Assembly: GCF_009674765.1 (NCBI RefSeq)
Contig: NZ_WKKF01000001.1
Coordinates: 868,001 to 932,000 of the forward strand
Origin: Metabacillus idriensis
GTDB taxonomy: Bacteria > Bacillota > Bacilli > Bacillales > Bacillaceae
DNA: 64,000 nt
Direction: 5' to 3'
Below, one piece after another: positions 52,557 to 61,330 of this stretch; the stretch's first letter is position 1; each line of letters begins with the position of its first letter. The notes below the pieces were generated by a model, which was not told the origin of the DNA, did not search any database, and was given only the letters and a program-made list of their open reading frames with translations. Both the position numbers and the translations under genes were made by a program.

Positions 52557-52561
52557 AAATG

Positions 52562-52592
52562 AGGGTGCTCTGAGGATTGGAGCACTCTTATT
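52562..52592 (+). terminator. Terminator after the RND gene
   Basis: GAGGGTGCTC pairs with GAGCACTCTT around a short loop. Confidence 0.75.
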
Positions 52593-52602
52593 GTTTTGGA
52601 AT

Positions 52603-52822
52603 GGCTCTTTTCGTAAATATTGTTGCTTTTAGACTAGATGTTTTAAACCATTAGTGGATCTACGCTGCAGGAACTTGACTCCTGCGGGAAAATAGAGCGA
52701 AATGGAAGACCCCGCAGGCTCGCCGAGGAGGCTTCCACGCTCCCCGCGGAAAGCAAGTTCCTGCAGCGGAAAGGAACGGACAACATTTATAATCAAAAAC
52801 AACAATCTATGCGAAAACAGCC
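52603..52822. repeat. Palindromic element, copy R3 (complete body)
   Basis: This is the most regular copy (220 bp). The left end GGCTCTTTTCGTAAATATTG and right end CAATCTATGCGAAAACAGCC are imperfect inverted repeats. The inner GCAGGAACTTGACTCCTGCG and its partner CCGCGGAAAGCAAGTTCCTG continue the pairing towards the centre. Lacks the leading hairpin module and stands 10 bp after a normal terminator. It fills most of 52557-52900. Confidence 0.88.
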
Positions 52823-52900
52823 TTTGTAATTTACTTGCCGAAATCGCATAAATCCTTTCCAAAACGGGCAATTTACTAACTTTATCCATTTACCTTTTAA

Positions 52901-54745
52901 TTATAAAGGCTGCTGTGATTTATTTTTAGAGATAAAATCAAGTACCTGCTCAATCACTTCGTCCTGCGGGGAAGTAAAGTAATCTTGAAATGGGCATCCA
53001 TCTTTTACTCTCTCTGATGCAACCTCCATAGTAAATTGATTAACCCTCAGATCTTCCGTCACTTCATCCCAGTATAGAGGGGCCGCCACAAATGCACCAT
53101 CAGGATTCCCCCTTACAGAATAGGGGGCAATAATCGTTTTACCTTCAGCATGCTGGATATAGTCGACATACAGCCGGTTTCCCCGGTTTTTTTTGAGCCG
53201 CTCGGTCGTATACAGCTCAGGGAAAGCATTGACTAAGTAATTCGCGATAAAAGATGTAAACTTTTTTGTCTGGTCATATGAAAAACGATTTTTGGTCATG
53301 GGAATATGAATCTGAATGCCTTTTCCGCCTGATAGCTTTGGGAAAGAAGCAAGGCCGAATGAGTCAAAGAGCTTGCGCATCTCACACGCTGCTGAAACCG
53401 CCAAGTGAAAATCATTCCTCGATGGAGGGTCTAGATCAAAGACAATTTCATTCGGACAGGAGGAATCATAGGTCTGGAAAGGGATATGAAATTCCAGGGC
53501 GAGCTGATTTCCAAGCCAGATCAAGGTGGAGATATCGTTGCACAAGATATAGTCAATACCGTCCTGCTCCGAGGTTGCCACAAACTTTGGCGCATAATCC
53601 GGACAGTTTTTTTGATAAAAGGCTTCATCAGACGTTCCGTGCGGATATCGAATAACCGTCAGAAGTTTATTTTTCAAGAAAGGAAGCATATAGTCGGAAA
53701 TCTCCGTTAAATAAGCCAGATAATCTGTTTTCGTCCGCAGGGGTTTTTCCCACAGCGGTTTATCAGGATGTGTGATCTGGACTTCTTCGTGAAACGAAAC
53801 AGCATTCAGCTTCAGCTGCTCCCATGTGCATTCTGCAGGATGCTGATCAAACCGGAATGCTGAAAAAGATGGCTCGCGCAGCTGATTTTTATAGAGCTCC
53901 AGAAATTGCAGCTCCACGCAGATCGCAGGGGAAATCGTGATCCATTGTGAATCCTCCCTATCTTTATTTTCCTTTAGAATCTTAATTAAAGAATCACGGT
54001 CAGATCCCTCGAGCCCGTGAGAAAAAACACCAGCGTCTATCACCTTCTCTCCTTTGTATACACCCGCTTTAAAATACCCATTCTTCTTGTCATATCCTAT
54101 AATGAAAAACAAAGCATATTTATAATTTTTTATTTTCAGCCAGGATTTCGTGCGCACTCCGGCCTCCCACTTGCTTTTGTGTTCTTTTGCAATCATTCCT
54201 TCCGAATCAAATGCCCGAATGTTGCTCCATAGGGTCCTAGATAAGGACGGGACATATTGAATGAGCTGATTGTTTTTTATAGGTTCAAGCGGGAATCCGC
54301 ATGCTGCTGCAATGCTTTTCAGTCTCTCTTTTCGTGAAAGATAATCTGAAAAAGCCGTTTTTTCGTGCTTGCATTCAAGAATATCAAATATCATATACTG
54401 GCACGGATTTGTTTCTGCCGCTTGGCTGATCTTGTCTTTAGCCCTCATCCTGCCGCGCTGCTGGATGACTTCAAAGGATGCTTTATAAGGGTTTTTTAAT
54501 GACACGAGCTCACCGTCAAATGTGCACGGCATAAATTCCTGCAGCCTGTCAAAGATAGATTGGACAGCATCTATGATTTCAGGGAAAAGCGGGCCAAGAT
54601 CTTTTCCGTTTCGGCTGATAAGAGTAGTTTCTTCTTCTGAAATGGACAAAATGGCCCTGAATCCATCATATTTGACTTCATAGCTCCACTTTCCTCCTTC
54701 AGGAATTTGGGCTGAAAGGGTTGGAAGCATTGGTTTTACATACAT
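52901..54745 (-). CDS. ligD: ATP-dependent DNA ligase/polymerase LigD (NHEJ)
   Basis: LigD fills and seals DNA ends in non-homologous end joining. The 614-residue protein has an N-terminal ligase domain (catalytic Lys25 in YEVKYDGFRAI, SRNGKDL, TFDGELVSL) and a C-terminal primase-polymerase domain (ITHPDKPLWEKP, FDLDPPSRNDFHLAV, KLSGGKGIQIHIPM, APYSVRGNPDGAFVAAPLYWDEV). No 3'-phosphoesterase domain is present, the same two-domain order as B. subtilis LigD. I use the ATG of MYVKPMLPTL (54745) with AAAGGAC upstream. ku lies ~630 bp upstream on the same strand, beyond a gene in the opposite direction. Confidence 0.95.
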   Translation of the reverse strand: MYVKPMLPTLSAQIPEGGKWSYEVKYDGFRAILSISEEETTLISRNGKDLGPLFPEIIDAVQSIFDRLQEFMPCTFDGELVSLKNPYKASFEVIQQRGRMRAKDKISQAAETNPCQYMIFDILECKHEKTAFSDYLSRKERLKSIAAACGFPLEPIKNNQLIQYVPSLSRTLWSNIRAFDSEGMIAKEHKSKWEAGVRTKSWLKIKNYKYALFFIIGYDKKNGYFKAGVYKGEKVIDAGVFSHGLEGSDRDSLIKILKENKDREDSQWITISPAICVELQFLELYKNQLREPSFSAFRFDQHPAECTWEQLKLNAVSFHEEVQITHPDKPLWEKPLRTKTDYLAYLTEISDYMLPFLKNKLLTVIRYPHGTSDEAFYQKNCPDYAPKFVATSEQDGIDYILCNDISTLIWLGNQLALEFHIPFQTYDSSCPNEIVFDLDPPSRNDFHLAVSAACEMRKLFDSFGLASFPKLSGGKGIQIHIPMTKNRFSYDQTKKFTSFIANYLVNAFPELYTTERLKKNRGNRLYVDYIQHAEGKTIIAPYSVRGNPDGAFVAAPLYWDEVTEDLRVNQFTMEVASERVKDGCPFQDYFTSPQDEVIEQVLDFISKNKSQQPL

Positions 54746-54820
54746 GGCAATCGTCCTTTTGCATTTTTTTAACTTACAATTTCTCATTAGAATTCTTTTT
54801 ATGAAAGGGAGCGTTTTAAC

Positions 54821-55351
54821 TTGAAAAAAGCTATTTTTCTGGATCGTGACGGCGTGATAAATGAAGTTTTATCGGACCGCGTCAAATTCGTGAATCATCC
54901 GTCCCAGCTCTATCTTTTAGAAGGAGCAGCAAAAGCTGTAAGGCTTCTCTATGATAAAGGCTTTACCATATTTGTCGTGACGAATCAGGGAGGGGTAGGG
55001 CTTGGCTATATGAAAGAGGAGATGCTTCAGCGGATTCATCAAAAAATGATCGGGGAAATTGAAAAAGAGGGCGGCCGTATTCAAGAGGTTGCTTATTGCG
55101 CTCATGCCCCGTATGCCGGATGCAGCTGCAGAAAGCCAGGACCTGGCATGATCACAACTCTTGCTTTGAAGCATGGAATCAATCTGGAGCACAGCTACAT
55201 GATCGGCGACCGCGATGTTGATATCCTTGCAGGCAAGGCCGCTTGCGCGAAAACGATTTTAATCGGTTCAGAGGATCATGGTGCAGATTACCGGTTTGAC
55301 ACTCTGTTTGAAGCGGCTGTTTGGATACTTAAAGAGGAAAACCTCGTATGA
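54821..55351 (+). CDS. HAD-IIIA phosphatase, GmhB-like, between ku and ligD
   Basis: The 176-residue phosphatase has the HAD motif FLDRDGVINEV (D8, D10), TNQGG, a zinc-binding loop CAHAPYAGCSCRKP (Cys93, His95, Cys101, Cys103) and MIGDRDVDILAG. This is the architecture of D,D-heptose-1,7-bisphosphate phosphatase and related histidinol-phosphate phosphatases; polynucleotide 3'-phosphatases belong to the same HAD-IIIA group. No heptose pathway genes are nearby. TTG start, AAAGGGAG upstream. Its location between two NHEJ genes is notable. Confidence 0.85.
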   Translation: MKKAIFLDRDGVINEVLSDRVKFVNHPSQLYLLEGAAKAVRLLYDKGFTIFVVTNQGGVGLGYMKEEMLQRIHQKMIGEIEKEGGRIQEVAYCAHAPYAGCSCRKPGPGMITTLALKHGINLEHSYMIGDRDVDILAGKAACAKTILIGSEDHGADYRFDTLFEAAVWILKEENLV

Positions 55352-55364
55352 CCTGACGAGGTTT
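55338..55364. terminator. Bidirectional terminator
   Basis: GAAAACCTCGT and ACGAGGTTTTC form an 11-bp stem between the convergent phosphatase and ku genes. It overlaps the end of the phosphatase gene. Confidence 0.75.
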
Positions 55365-55371
55365 TCTGATA

Positions 55372-56229
55372 TCAGGCTTTTTTACGGGCAGTTTTCGTTT
55401 TTTTCTTCGCTTTGGCTGGCTCCTGTTTTTTGGCAGCAGTCTCTTTTTTAGCTGGCTTTTCTTTTGAGCGGTCAATGCTTGCCTGAAGAGCGCTCATCAG
55501 GTCAACGACATTTTCACGCGGTGCATCTGCAGGTGTTTTCCCTTCGTTTTTGCCGGCTTTTTTCTGAATAAGATTAAGCAGGGCTTCCCTGTAGTCATCC
55601 TTGTAGGTTTCCGGATTGAAGGTTGTAGTTAATTGATCAATCAGCATGATAGCTGTTTCAAGTTCTTTTTCCCCAAGCTCTGTTTTTTCCGGCACACTTG
55701 GAACGTCTGTTGTATTCCTGACTTCATCCGGGTAATGAATGGTTTCCATGACAATGGTATTCTGATACACGCGGACAACAGCCAGCTGCTGCTTAGAGCG
55801 GATGGTCATTTCGGCAACACCGATTTTTCCTGATTTTAAAAGAGCTTCACGAAGCAGAGAATAGGCTTTTCCGCCATTTTCACCGGGACCGACAAAATAA
55901 GATCGGTTGAAATAGATGGGATCAATTTCTTCCAGGTTCACAAAATCAATAATTTCGACTGCTTTATCTTCATGTTCTTGTTTTAGCTGTTTCAATTCAT
56001 CTTCATCTAAAATGACAAACTTGCCTTTTACATATTCATAGCCTTTGACTATATCGTCATTCCCGACTGTTTCATCGCAGTTTGGACATTTTTTTTCATA
56101 TTGAATAGGGGTATGGCATTTGCTGTGTAAATTTCTGAGCTTCACATCTTTATCTTCAGTAGCTGCATATAATTTGATTGGGATATTTACAAGCCCGAAG
56201 CTGATCGACCCTTTCCACATTGTGTGCAT
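55372..56229 (-). CDS. ku: Ku protein of non-homologous end joining
   Basis: Ku binds DNA double-strand ends and recruits LigD. The 285-residue protein has the bacterial Ku core (MWKGSISFGLVNIPIKLYAATE, LHSKCHTPIQYEKKCPNCDE, YFVGPGENGGKAYSLLREAL, GVAEMTIRSKQQLAVVRVY) and a lysine-rich C-terminal tail that adds non-specific DNA binding. ATG at 56229 with GGGAG seven bases upstream. I could not find a clear sigma-G promoter by eye, though ku/ligD are forespore genes in B. subtilis. Confidence 0.95.
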   Translation of the reverse strand: MHTMWKGSISFGLVNIPIKLYAATEDKDVKLRNLHSKCHTPIQYEKKCPNCDETVGNDDIVKGYEYVKGKFVILDEDELKQLKQEHEDKAVEIIDFVNLEEIDPIYFNRSYFVGPGENGGKAYSLLREALLKSGKIGVAEMTIRSKQQLAVVRVYQNTIVMETIHYPDEVRNTTDVPSVPEKTELGEKELETAIMLIDQLTTTFNPETYKDDYREALLNLIQKKAGKNEGKTPADAPRENVVDLMSALQASIDRSKEKPAKKETAAKKQEPAKAKKKTKTARKKA

Positions 56230-56434
56230 GATTTTTCTCCCGCTTTCCTTTTTTTCTTAGCTTCTGCGTTTATACCCTGATAATGCGCAGAAAAAAATGG
56301 TTTTTAGCTGAACACCGTCAATTCTTTTGGGTATAAGACGATAGTACAAGTAGATGCGTTTTTAAAAAGTTGAAAAGTTTATGATCTTTTTTAGTGGAAT
56401 ACCTAAATAACGATGCCGAAAAGGAGGGGCTGCA

Positions 56435-57922
56435 ATGTCCCGCAATCAGTCTATGACTGTCCTGAACCCAGCTACTTTAAACAGTGCTGAAAATATAGAT
56501 GAAACACCTATTTATCACATTCAGCAAATGTATGATCTATCAAAATCAGCCTCAGACACATGGAAAGAAAAAAGTGTGAAGGAACGGCTTGCCTTCATTC
56601 GAAAGGTAAAGGACGTAATGCTAGACAGGATGGATGAAATCATTGATGTGATAGCAGCCGATACTGGAAAAGTGAAAGTAGAAGCTGTCACTGCTGATGT
56701 GATGCCGGTTTTGGATGCGATTTCTTTTTTAGAAAAAACGGCGGAAAAAAGTCTTGCTGCGCGCCGTGTGCATACTCCTGTCACTTTCTGGGGAAAGAGA
56801 AGCTACATAGAATATATGGCAAGAGGAACAGTGCTTGTTATTTCACCATGGAACTATCCGCTGCAGCTCTCGATGGTTCCGATGCTGAATGCTCTTGCTG
56901 CCGGAAATTCCGTTATCCTCAAGCCTTCCGAAGTAACGCCTTTAGTAGGGAAATGTATTGAACATTTATTCATGCTTGCTGACTTTCCAAAAGGGCTCGT
57001 ACAAGTCGCTCATGGAGGAAAAGACGTGGGAGCTGCGCTGACGGGCGGAAAACCTGATTATATTTTTTTCACCGGATCGGTTGCGACAGGGAAAAAAATA
57101 CAGGAGGAAGCTGCAAAAGAATTAATACCATCGACGCTTGAACTCGGAGGGAAAGATCCAGTCATTATTTTTGCAGATGCCAACTTAGACCGTGCTGCAA
57201 AAGGTGCAGCGTGGGGATCTTTTACAAACAGCGGTCAAGTGTGCATGAGCTCTGAGAGGATTTACGTAGAGCAGAGTGTTTATGCAGAATTTCTTGAAAA
57301 GCTGCAAAATGAAACGGTTAAGCTCAAACAGGGAACTGACGTAAATGATGATATTGGATCCATGACCTATCCCGGTCAGATTGACGTTATTAAAGAACAG
57401 CTGGAAGAGGCGATTGCTGAGGGAGCGCATTTGGTCACCGGCACTTTTCCGCGAGATTGGGACTTGTCTGCTGGACTTTTTATTCCTCCAACTATTGTTG
57501 TTGATGTTCATCAAAAAATGAAGCTTGTACAGGAAGAAACATTCGGTCCTGTCGTAACGGTTATGCCTTTTACATCTGAGAAAGAGGCAATAGAACTTGC
57601 AAATGACTCCATCTACGGATTGAATGCAAGCGTTTGGAGCAAGGACATTAAGAAAGCGAAACGGGTCGTTTCAAAGCTTGTCACTGGAAATGCGGTCATT
57701 AATGATGTGATGATGTCAGTTGCCAATCATCATCTTCCATTCGGCGGAGTGAAGCACAGTGGAATAGGGAAGTATCACGGCAAAGAAGGCATTCGTGTGT
57801 TCTGTCACGAAAAATCAGTTTTGCTTGATCGAGGAAAGAAAAAAACGGAGATTCAGTGGTATCCGTATCAAAATAAATATCCTAAAATCCGCTCATTTTT
57901 GAAGCTGATGTTCAGAAAATAA
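56435..57922 (+). CDS. NAD(P)-dependent aldehyde dehydrogenase
   Basis: The 495-residue enzyme has a standard ALDH fold with catalytic Cys270 (SGQVCMSSERIYVE), general base Glu236 (LELGGKDP), SPWNYPLQLS and FTGSVATGKKI for cofactor binding. The C-terminal ~30 residues are basic and aromatic (WYPYQNKYPKIRSFLKLMFRK), reminiscent of fatty-aldehyde dehydrogenases that associate with membranes. AGGAGGGG precedes the ATG. It stands alone, and a repeat element starts at its stop codon. Substrate unknown. Confidence 0.88.
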   Translation: MSRNQSMTVLNPATLNSAENIDETPIYHIQQMYDLSKSASDTWKEKSVKERLAFIRKVKDVMLDRMDEIIDVIAADTGKVKVEAVTADVMPVLDAISFLEKTAEKSLAARRVHTPVTFWGKRSYIEYMARGTVLVISPWNYPLQLSMVPMLNALAAGNSVILKPSEVTPLVGKCIEHLFMLADFPKGLVQVAHGGKDVGAALTGGKPDYIFFTGSVATGKKIQEEAAKELIPSTLELGGKDPVIIFADANLDRAAKGAAWGSFTNSGQVCMSSERIYVEQSVYAEFLEKLQNETVKLKQGTDVNDDIGSMTYPGQIDVIKEQLEEAIAEGAHLVTGTFPRDWDLSAGLFIPPTIVVDVHQKMKLVQEETFGPVVTVMPFTSEKEAIELANDSIYGLNASVWSKDIKKAKRVVSKLVTGNAVINDVMMSVANHHLPFGGVKHSGIGKYHGKEGIRVFCHEKSVLLDRGKKKTEIQWYPYQNKYPKIRSFLKLMFRK

Positions 57923-58222
57923 GGGATTTTCTAATAAGTGTAAAAACTGAAGCAGGCAGGTAAAACAAATGTTTTTCCTGTCTGCTTTTTTCTATAGGCT
58001 CTTTTCAAAACTTTGTTGTTATTAGACCCCATGTTACAAACTATTAGTGGATTGCAGCGGATAAACTTGACTCCTGCGGGAAATAGAGCAAATTGGGAGA
58101 CCCCACAGGCAACGCCGAGGAGGCTCCCATGCTCCCCGCGGAAAGCAAGTTCCTCTCGCTGCAAGGAACGGACATCATTTGTAACCTAGAACAATCATTA
58201 TGCGATTGGACAGCCCCTTTTT
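57923..58222. repeat. Palindromic element R4 with leading hairpin module
   Basis: The leading module (57923-57997) begins directly behind the stop codon of the aldehyde dehydrogenase and contains the hairpin GCAGGCAGG...CCTGTCTGC with Ts. The body (57998-58215) contains CTCCTGCGGG, CCCCGCGGAAAGC and ends GGACAGCC. It fills the gap to the UppP-like gene. Confidence 0.85.
57951..57991 (+). terminator. Terminator inside element R4
   Basis: GAAGCAGGCAGG pairs with CCTGTCTGCTTTT; a T run follows. It is the only terminator after the aldehyde dehydrogenase gene. Confidence 0.8.
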
Positions 58223-58231
58223 TCCTTGTGT

Positions 58232-59002
58232 CTAAATCGACTGAATTATAATGACCAATATTCCCAAAGCCCATACATAAACGGCAAATCCTTTTAGAGA
58301 GTGCTTTTTTACATAGCCGATCATCCATTTTACTGCGATGTAACCAGTGAATGCAGCGCTCAAGGTTGCCAAAAGCAATGGCATGAAGCCGATTGAAGCT
58401 GCCTGCCCTGAAAAAAGATCAGCTGATTGAAACACGATGGCTCCAAATATCGCAGGGATGGAAAGCAAAAATGAGAAGTAAGCTGCGGTTTCTTTATCCA
58501 ATTTCCGCATCAATCCTGCAACAATCGTCATTCCTGACCTTGAAATCGCCGGAAAGATAGCAAGCGCCTGAAAACACCCGATGAACAAGGCGTCGCCGGC
58601 TGTCAGATCATCCAGTTTTTTTGACCCCTTCTTAATGGAATCAGCAAACCATAAAAACACTCCTGTAATTAAAAACTCCCACCCGATGGTGACGCCTGAC
58701 TTTGAAATGCCGTCAAAAAAATCACTGATAAATACCCCTGCGAAAACAGCCGGCAGTGTTCCCAGGAATAATAAAAACGTCAGCTTGGTAAAAGGATTTT
58801 TCAAAAGCTTCAGCAAAATATCCCGGTAAAACACGATAAGGGCGATAAAGGTTCCGATGTGCAGCATCGTATCAAGGAAGATGCCCCCGTCCTCCATACC
58901 AAACAACATTCTTCCCAAGTAGAGATGTCCTGTTGAACTTATCGGCAGAAATTCAGTCAGACCTTGTATAAATCCTAATATCATTGCCTGCAGCCAATCC
59001 AT
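58232..59002 (-). CDS. uppP: Undecaprenyl-diphosphate phosphatase, UppP/BacA family
   Basis: The enzyme recycles the undecaprenyl carrier for peptidoglycan synthesis and gives bacitracin tolerance. The 256-residue membrane protein has eight or so helices and both family motifs: GLTEFLPISSTGHL near the start and FPAISRSGMTIVAGLMRKLD in the middle. It is slightly shorter than typical UppP (~270). GAGGTG lies before the ATG. It is monocistronic, and a divergent DedA gene follows upstream. Confidence 0.9.
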   Translation of the reverse strand: MDWLQAMILGFIQGLTEFLPISSTGHLYLGRMLFGMEDGGIFLDTMLHIGTFIALIVFYRDILLKLLKNPFTKLTFLLFLGTLPAVFAGVFISDFFDGISKSGVTIGWEFLITGVFLWFADSIKKGSKKLDDLTAGDALFIGCFQALAIFPAISRSGMTIVAGLMRKLDKETAAYFSFLLSIPAIFGAIVFQSADLFSGQAASIGFMPLLLATLSAAFTGYIAVKWMIGYVKKHSLKGFAVYVWALGILVIIIQSI

Positions 59003-59139
59003 TTCTTCACCTCGATTAAAGAGTTGGCTCTTTTTCCGCAGAAAAAAAGCCGAAAATTAAAAATCTGTAAAGTTGTCCCTTTTTAATCGTATGTGTAGTA
59101 TGATAGCTTGTAGAACTGAAAAGGAGTTTGGTACTGAAC

Positions 59140-59751
59140 ATGGAACATTACATTCTGGCTTTTATTGAATACTTTAAAGACCTTTCGTACTTTGGCGTGC
59201 TCCTTGCACTATGCTTTGAGTTTGTGCCTGCTGAAGTGGTTCTTCCGCTTGCGGGGTATTGGGTTTATCAGGGAGATATGACTTTATGGGGAACGGTTCT
59301 TGCCGGCACAGTCGGCGGAACAATCGGACCGCTGACTCTTTATGCGCTTGGCCGCTACGGGGGAAGACCATTCCTTATTAAGTATGGAAAATATATGTTC
59401 ATCAATGAAGAAAATCTTTCGAAAGCAGATGCTTTTTTCGAAAAAAACGGAGCGATGGTTGCATTTACCGCCCGTTTCCTTCCCGGCGTCAGAACGCTGA
59501 TCTCCATACCATGCGGAATGGCTAAAATGAACGTCTGGATTTTTTCCATCTATACGTTTGCTGCCATGCTGCCGATTACATTTTTGTATGTATTTCTTGG
59601 ATTTAAATTGGGCGATAAATGGGAGGAAGTCGGCGGAATAGCCAACGACTATCTGCTTCCTGCAGGGATAGTTGCTGTCATTGTTTTTCTTTTGTACAAG
59701 TTTATGACAAGGAAAGCAATCAAGCCGTCAACATTTACTCATAAGAATTAA
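59140..59751 (+). CDS. DedA-family membrane protein
   Basis: This 203-residue protein has the DedA plan: FEFVPAEVVLPLAGYWVYQ, GTVGGTIGPLTLYALGRYGG, FEKNGAMVAFTARFLPGVRTLISIPCGMAKM. Some DedA proteins flip undecaprenyl phosphate or phosphatidylethanolamine. Its divergent neighbour is a UppP-like phosphatase that makes undecaprenyl phosphate, an interesting functional pairing. AAGGAG lies 13 nt before the chosen ATG; a CTG six bases closer is also possible. Confidence 0.85.
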   Translation: MEHYILAFIEYFKDLSYFGVLLALCFEFVPAEVVLPLAGYWVYQGDMTLWGTVLAGTVGGTIGPLTLYALGRYGGRPFLIKYGKYMFINEENLSKADAFFEKNGAMVAFTARFLPGVRTLISIPCGMAKMNVWIFSIYTFAAMLPITFLYVFLGFKLGDKWEEVGGIANDYLLPAGIVAVIVFLLYKFMTRKAIKPSTFTHKN

Positions 59752-59753
59752 CA

Positions 59754-59789
59754 AAAAACACCTTTGCCATGATTAGGCAAAGGTGTTTT
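59754..59789 (+). terminator. Terminator after the DedA gene
   Basis: AAAACACCTTTGCC pairs with GGCAAAGGTGTTTT around a 7-nt loop, then Ts. Confidence 0.88.
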
Positions 59790-59852
59790 TAGGATAGAAG
59801 TGAAATGATAGTGGGTATATAGATAAAATACGCTATTAGGAGGAATGAAAGA

Positions 59853-60650
59853 ATGGATGTAGCTTTATTGCTCGAGTACGGCTGGGTTCTTCTTGTATTA
59901 ATTGCCCTTGAAGGGATATTAGCAGCAGATAACGCTTTGGTCATGGCCGTCATGGTTAAGCATTTGCCTGATGATCAGCGAAAAAAAGCGCTGTTCTACG
60001 GATTGGCGGGAGCTTTTGTCCTGCGCTTTGGTTCCTTGTTTTTAATTTCATTTTTAGTGGACGTCTGGCAGGTTCAGGCGATTGGAGCGATTTACCTCCT
60101 GTTTATCTCAATCAATCATATCCTTAAAAAGTTCGTCTTCAAAAAGGATCTCCATAATCAGAAGGAACGGAAGGAATCAGGTTTTTGGGGAACCGTTATT
60201 AAAGTCGAGCTTGCAGATATTGCCTTTGCTGTCGATTCGATATTAGCTGCGGTTGCACTTGCTGTAACCTTGCCTGAAACGGCCCTTCCGACAATCGGGG
60301 GTCTTGATGGCGGTCAGTTTTTAGTCATACTAGCAGGCGGAGTCATCGGTCTGGTCATCATGAGATTTGCAGCAAGCTATTTCGTCGCCCTTCTGCAAAA
60401 GCGGCCGAGTCTTGAAACTGCAGCGTTCGTGATCGTTGGCTGGGTAGGTGTGAAGCTCGCGTTATACACATTAGCACATCCGGAGATCAATCTTATAGAT
60501 AAGCATTTCATTGAGTCTGCCACTTGGAAGCTGATCTTCTGGATCGTCCTTTTAGGCATCGCCATTGCAGGCTGGTTCCTTTCAAAAGACGAAAGCGGCA
60601 AGCCGGAATCAGAAGAAGAACGCATGATTGAAAAAGCGGAGCACAGATAA
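59853..60650 (+). CDS. TerC-family membrane protein
   Basis: The 265-residue protein has seven or so membrane helices with the TerC acidic motifs ALEGILAADNALVMAVMVKHLP (helix 1-2) and VELADIAFAVDSILAAVALAVTL in the middle, expected to bind a metal. Related Bacillus proteins (YceF, YkoY) export manganese in association with the secretion apparatus. The typical yybP-ykoY riboswitch is not seen in the 100-bp upstream gap. AGGAGG lies before the ATG. Confidence 0.88.
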   Translation: MDVALLLEYGWVLLVLIALEGILAADNALVMAVMVKHLPDDQRKKALFYGLAGAFVLRFGSLFLISFLVDVWQVQAIGAIYLLFISINHILKKFVFKKDLHNQKERKESGFWGTVIKVELADIAFAVDSILAAVALAVTLPETALPTIGGLDGGQFLVILAGGVIGLVIMRFAASYFVALLQKRPSLETAAFVIVGWVGVKLALYTLAHPEINLIDKHFIESATWKLIFWIVLLGIAIAGWFLSKDESGKPESEEERMIEKAEHR

Positions 60651-60956
60651 GAAGGAGGGTTTTGTAAGATGAGTCCTAAAAAAAAGCAGGAAGGAAATAA
60701 CATTTGTTTTTCCTTCCTGCTTTTTTTCTGTATGCACTTTTCGTAAACTTTGTTGTTTTTAGACTATAATGTTAAAAATCCTTAGTGAATTGTAGCGGAA
60801 GGCACTTGACTCCTGCGGGAAAATAGAGGGAAATGGGAGACCCCGCAGGCAAGCCGAGGAGGTTCCCATCCACCCCGCGGAAAGTAAGTGACTGCAGCGG
60901 AAAGGAACGGACAACATTTTATTATCAAAGACAGACTTTCTAGACAGCCCCTTTTT
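60651..60956. repeat. Palindromic element R5 with leading hairpin module
   Basis: The leading module (60651-60733) starts at the stop codon of the TerC gene and contains a long hairpin (AAAGCAGGAAGGAAA ... TTTCCTTCCTGCTTT with Ts). The body (60734-60949) includes GACTCCTGCGGG, CCCCGCGGAAAG and ends GACAGCC. It is more diverged than R1 and R3. Confidence 0.82.
60683..60728 (+). terminator. Terminator inside element R5
   Basis: A near-perfect 15-bp stem (AAAGCAGGAAGGAAA with TTTCCTTCCTGCTTT) and T run after the TerC gene. Confidence 0.85.
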
Positions 60957-60970
60957 GCTTCCTAATAATA

Positions 60971-61004
60971 AAAAAAAGGGTAAAAAGGGATTTTCCCTTT
61001 TTTA
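60971..61004. other. A/T-flanked hairpin upstream of sigI
   Basis: AAAAAAGGG and CCCTTTTTT form an inverted repeat around a ~14-nt loop in the gap before sigI. It could be a bidirectional terminator. The rest of 61005-61330 holds the presumed sigI promoter, which I cannot place with confidence. Confidence 0.5.
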
Positions 61005-61330
61005 GAAACTTTTCCCATTAATTAGATAGAAATTTCAAATTACAGCCAATTTTCCTATATTTTTTCACATACTTTGTAATCTTTTTGTAAAAAAAGAATT
61101 TTCACGCCCTCAAATTCCAAGTTCATTTCGTAGCTTTTTAGTGAGAAAAAAATAATTGAGAGGAGTAAATCCGCAGGTTTAAAATCATCTGACAGCTTCC
61201 AATCTTTTTCCGTCTCCCATTACCTTTAATCCGACGGGCAAGCATAATTCCAATTTTCTTCCTTTGCGCTCTCCATGCAAATTAGCTATGATTATACGAA
61301 GTAATATGGGAGAAACTGAGGTGAGAACCG

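Noticed and set aside
59752-59852. yybP-ykoY manganese riboswitch before the TerC-family gene
   Set aside because: The gap is ~100 bp, most of it is the upstream terminator, and the conserved riboswitch loops are not seen.
60971-61330. Sigma-I dependent autoregulatory promoter of sigI
   Set aside because: A CGAA-like -10 is present near 61296, but I could not find a matching -35 at the right distance, so it is not listed as a feature.
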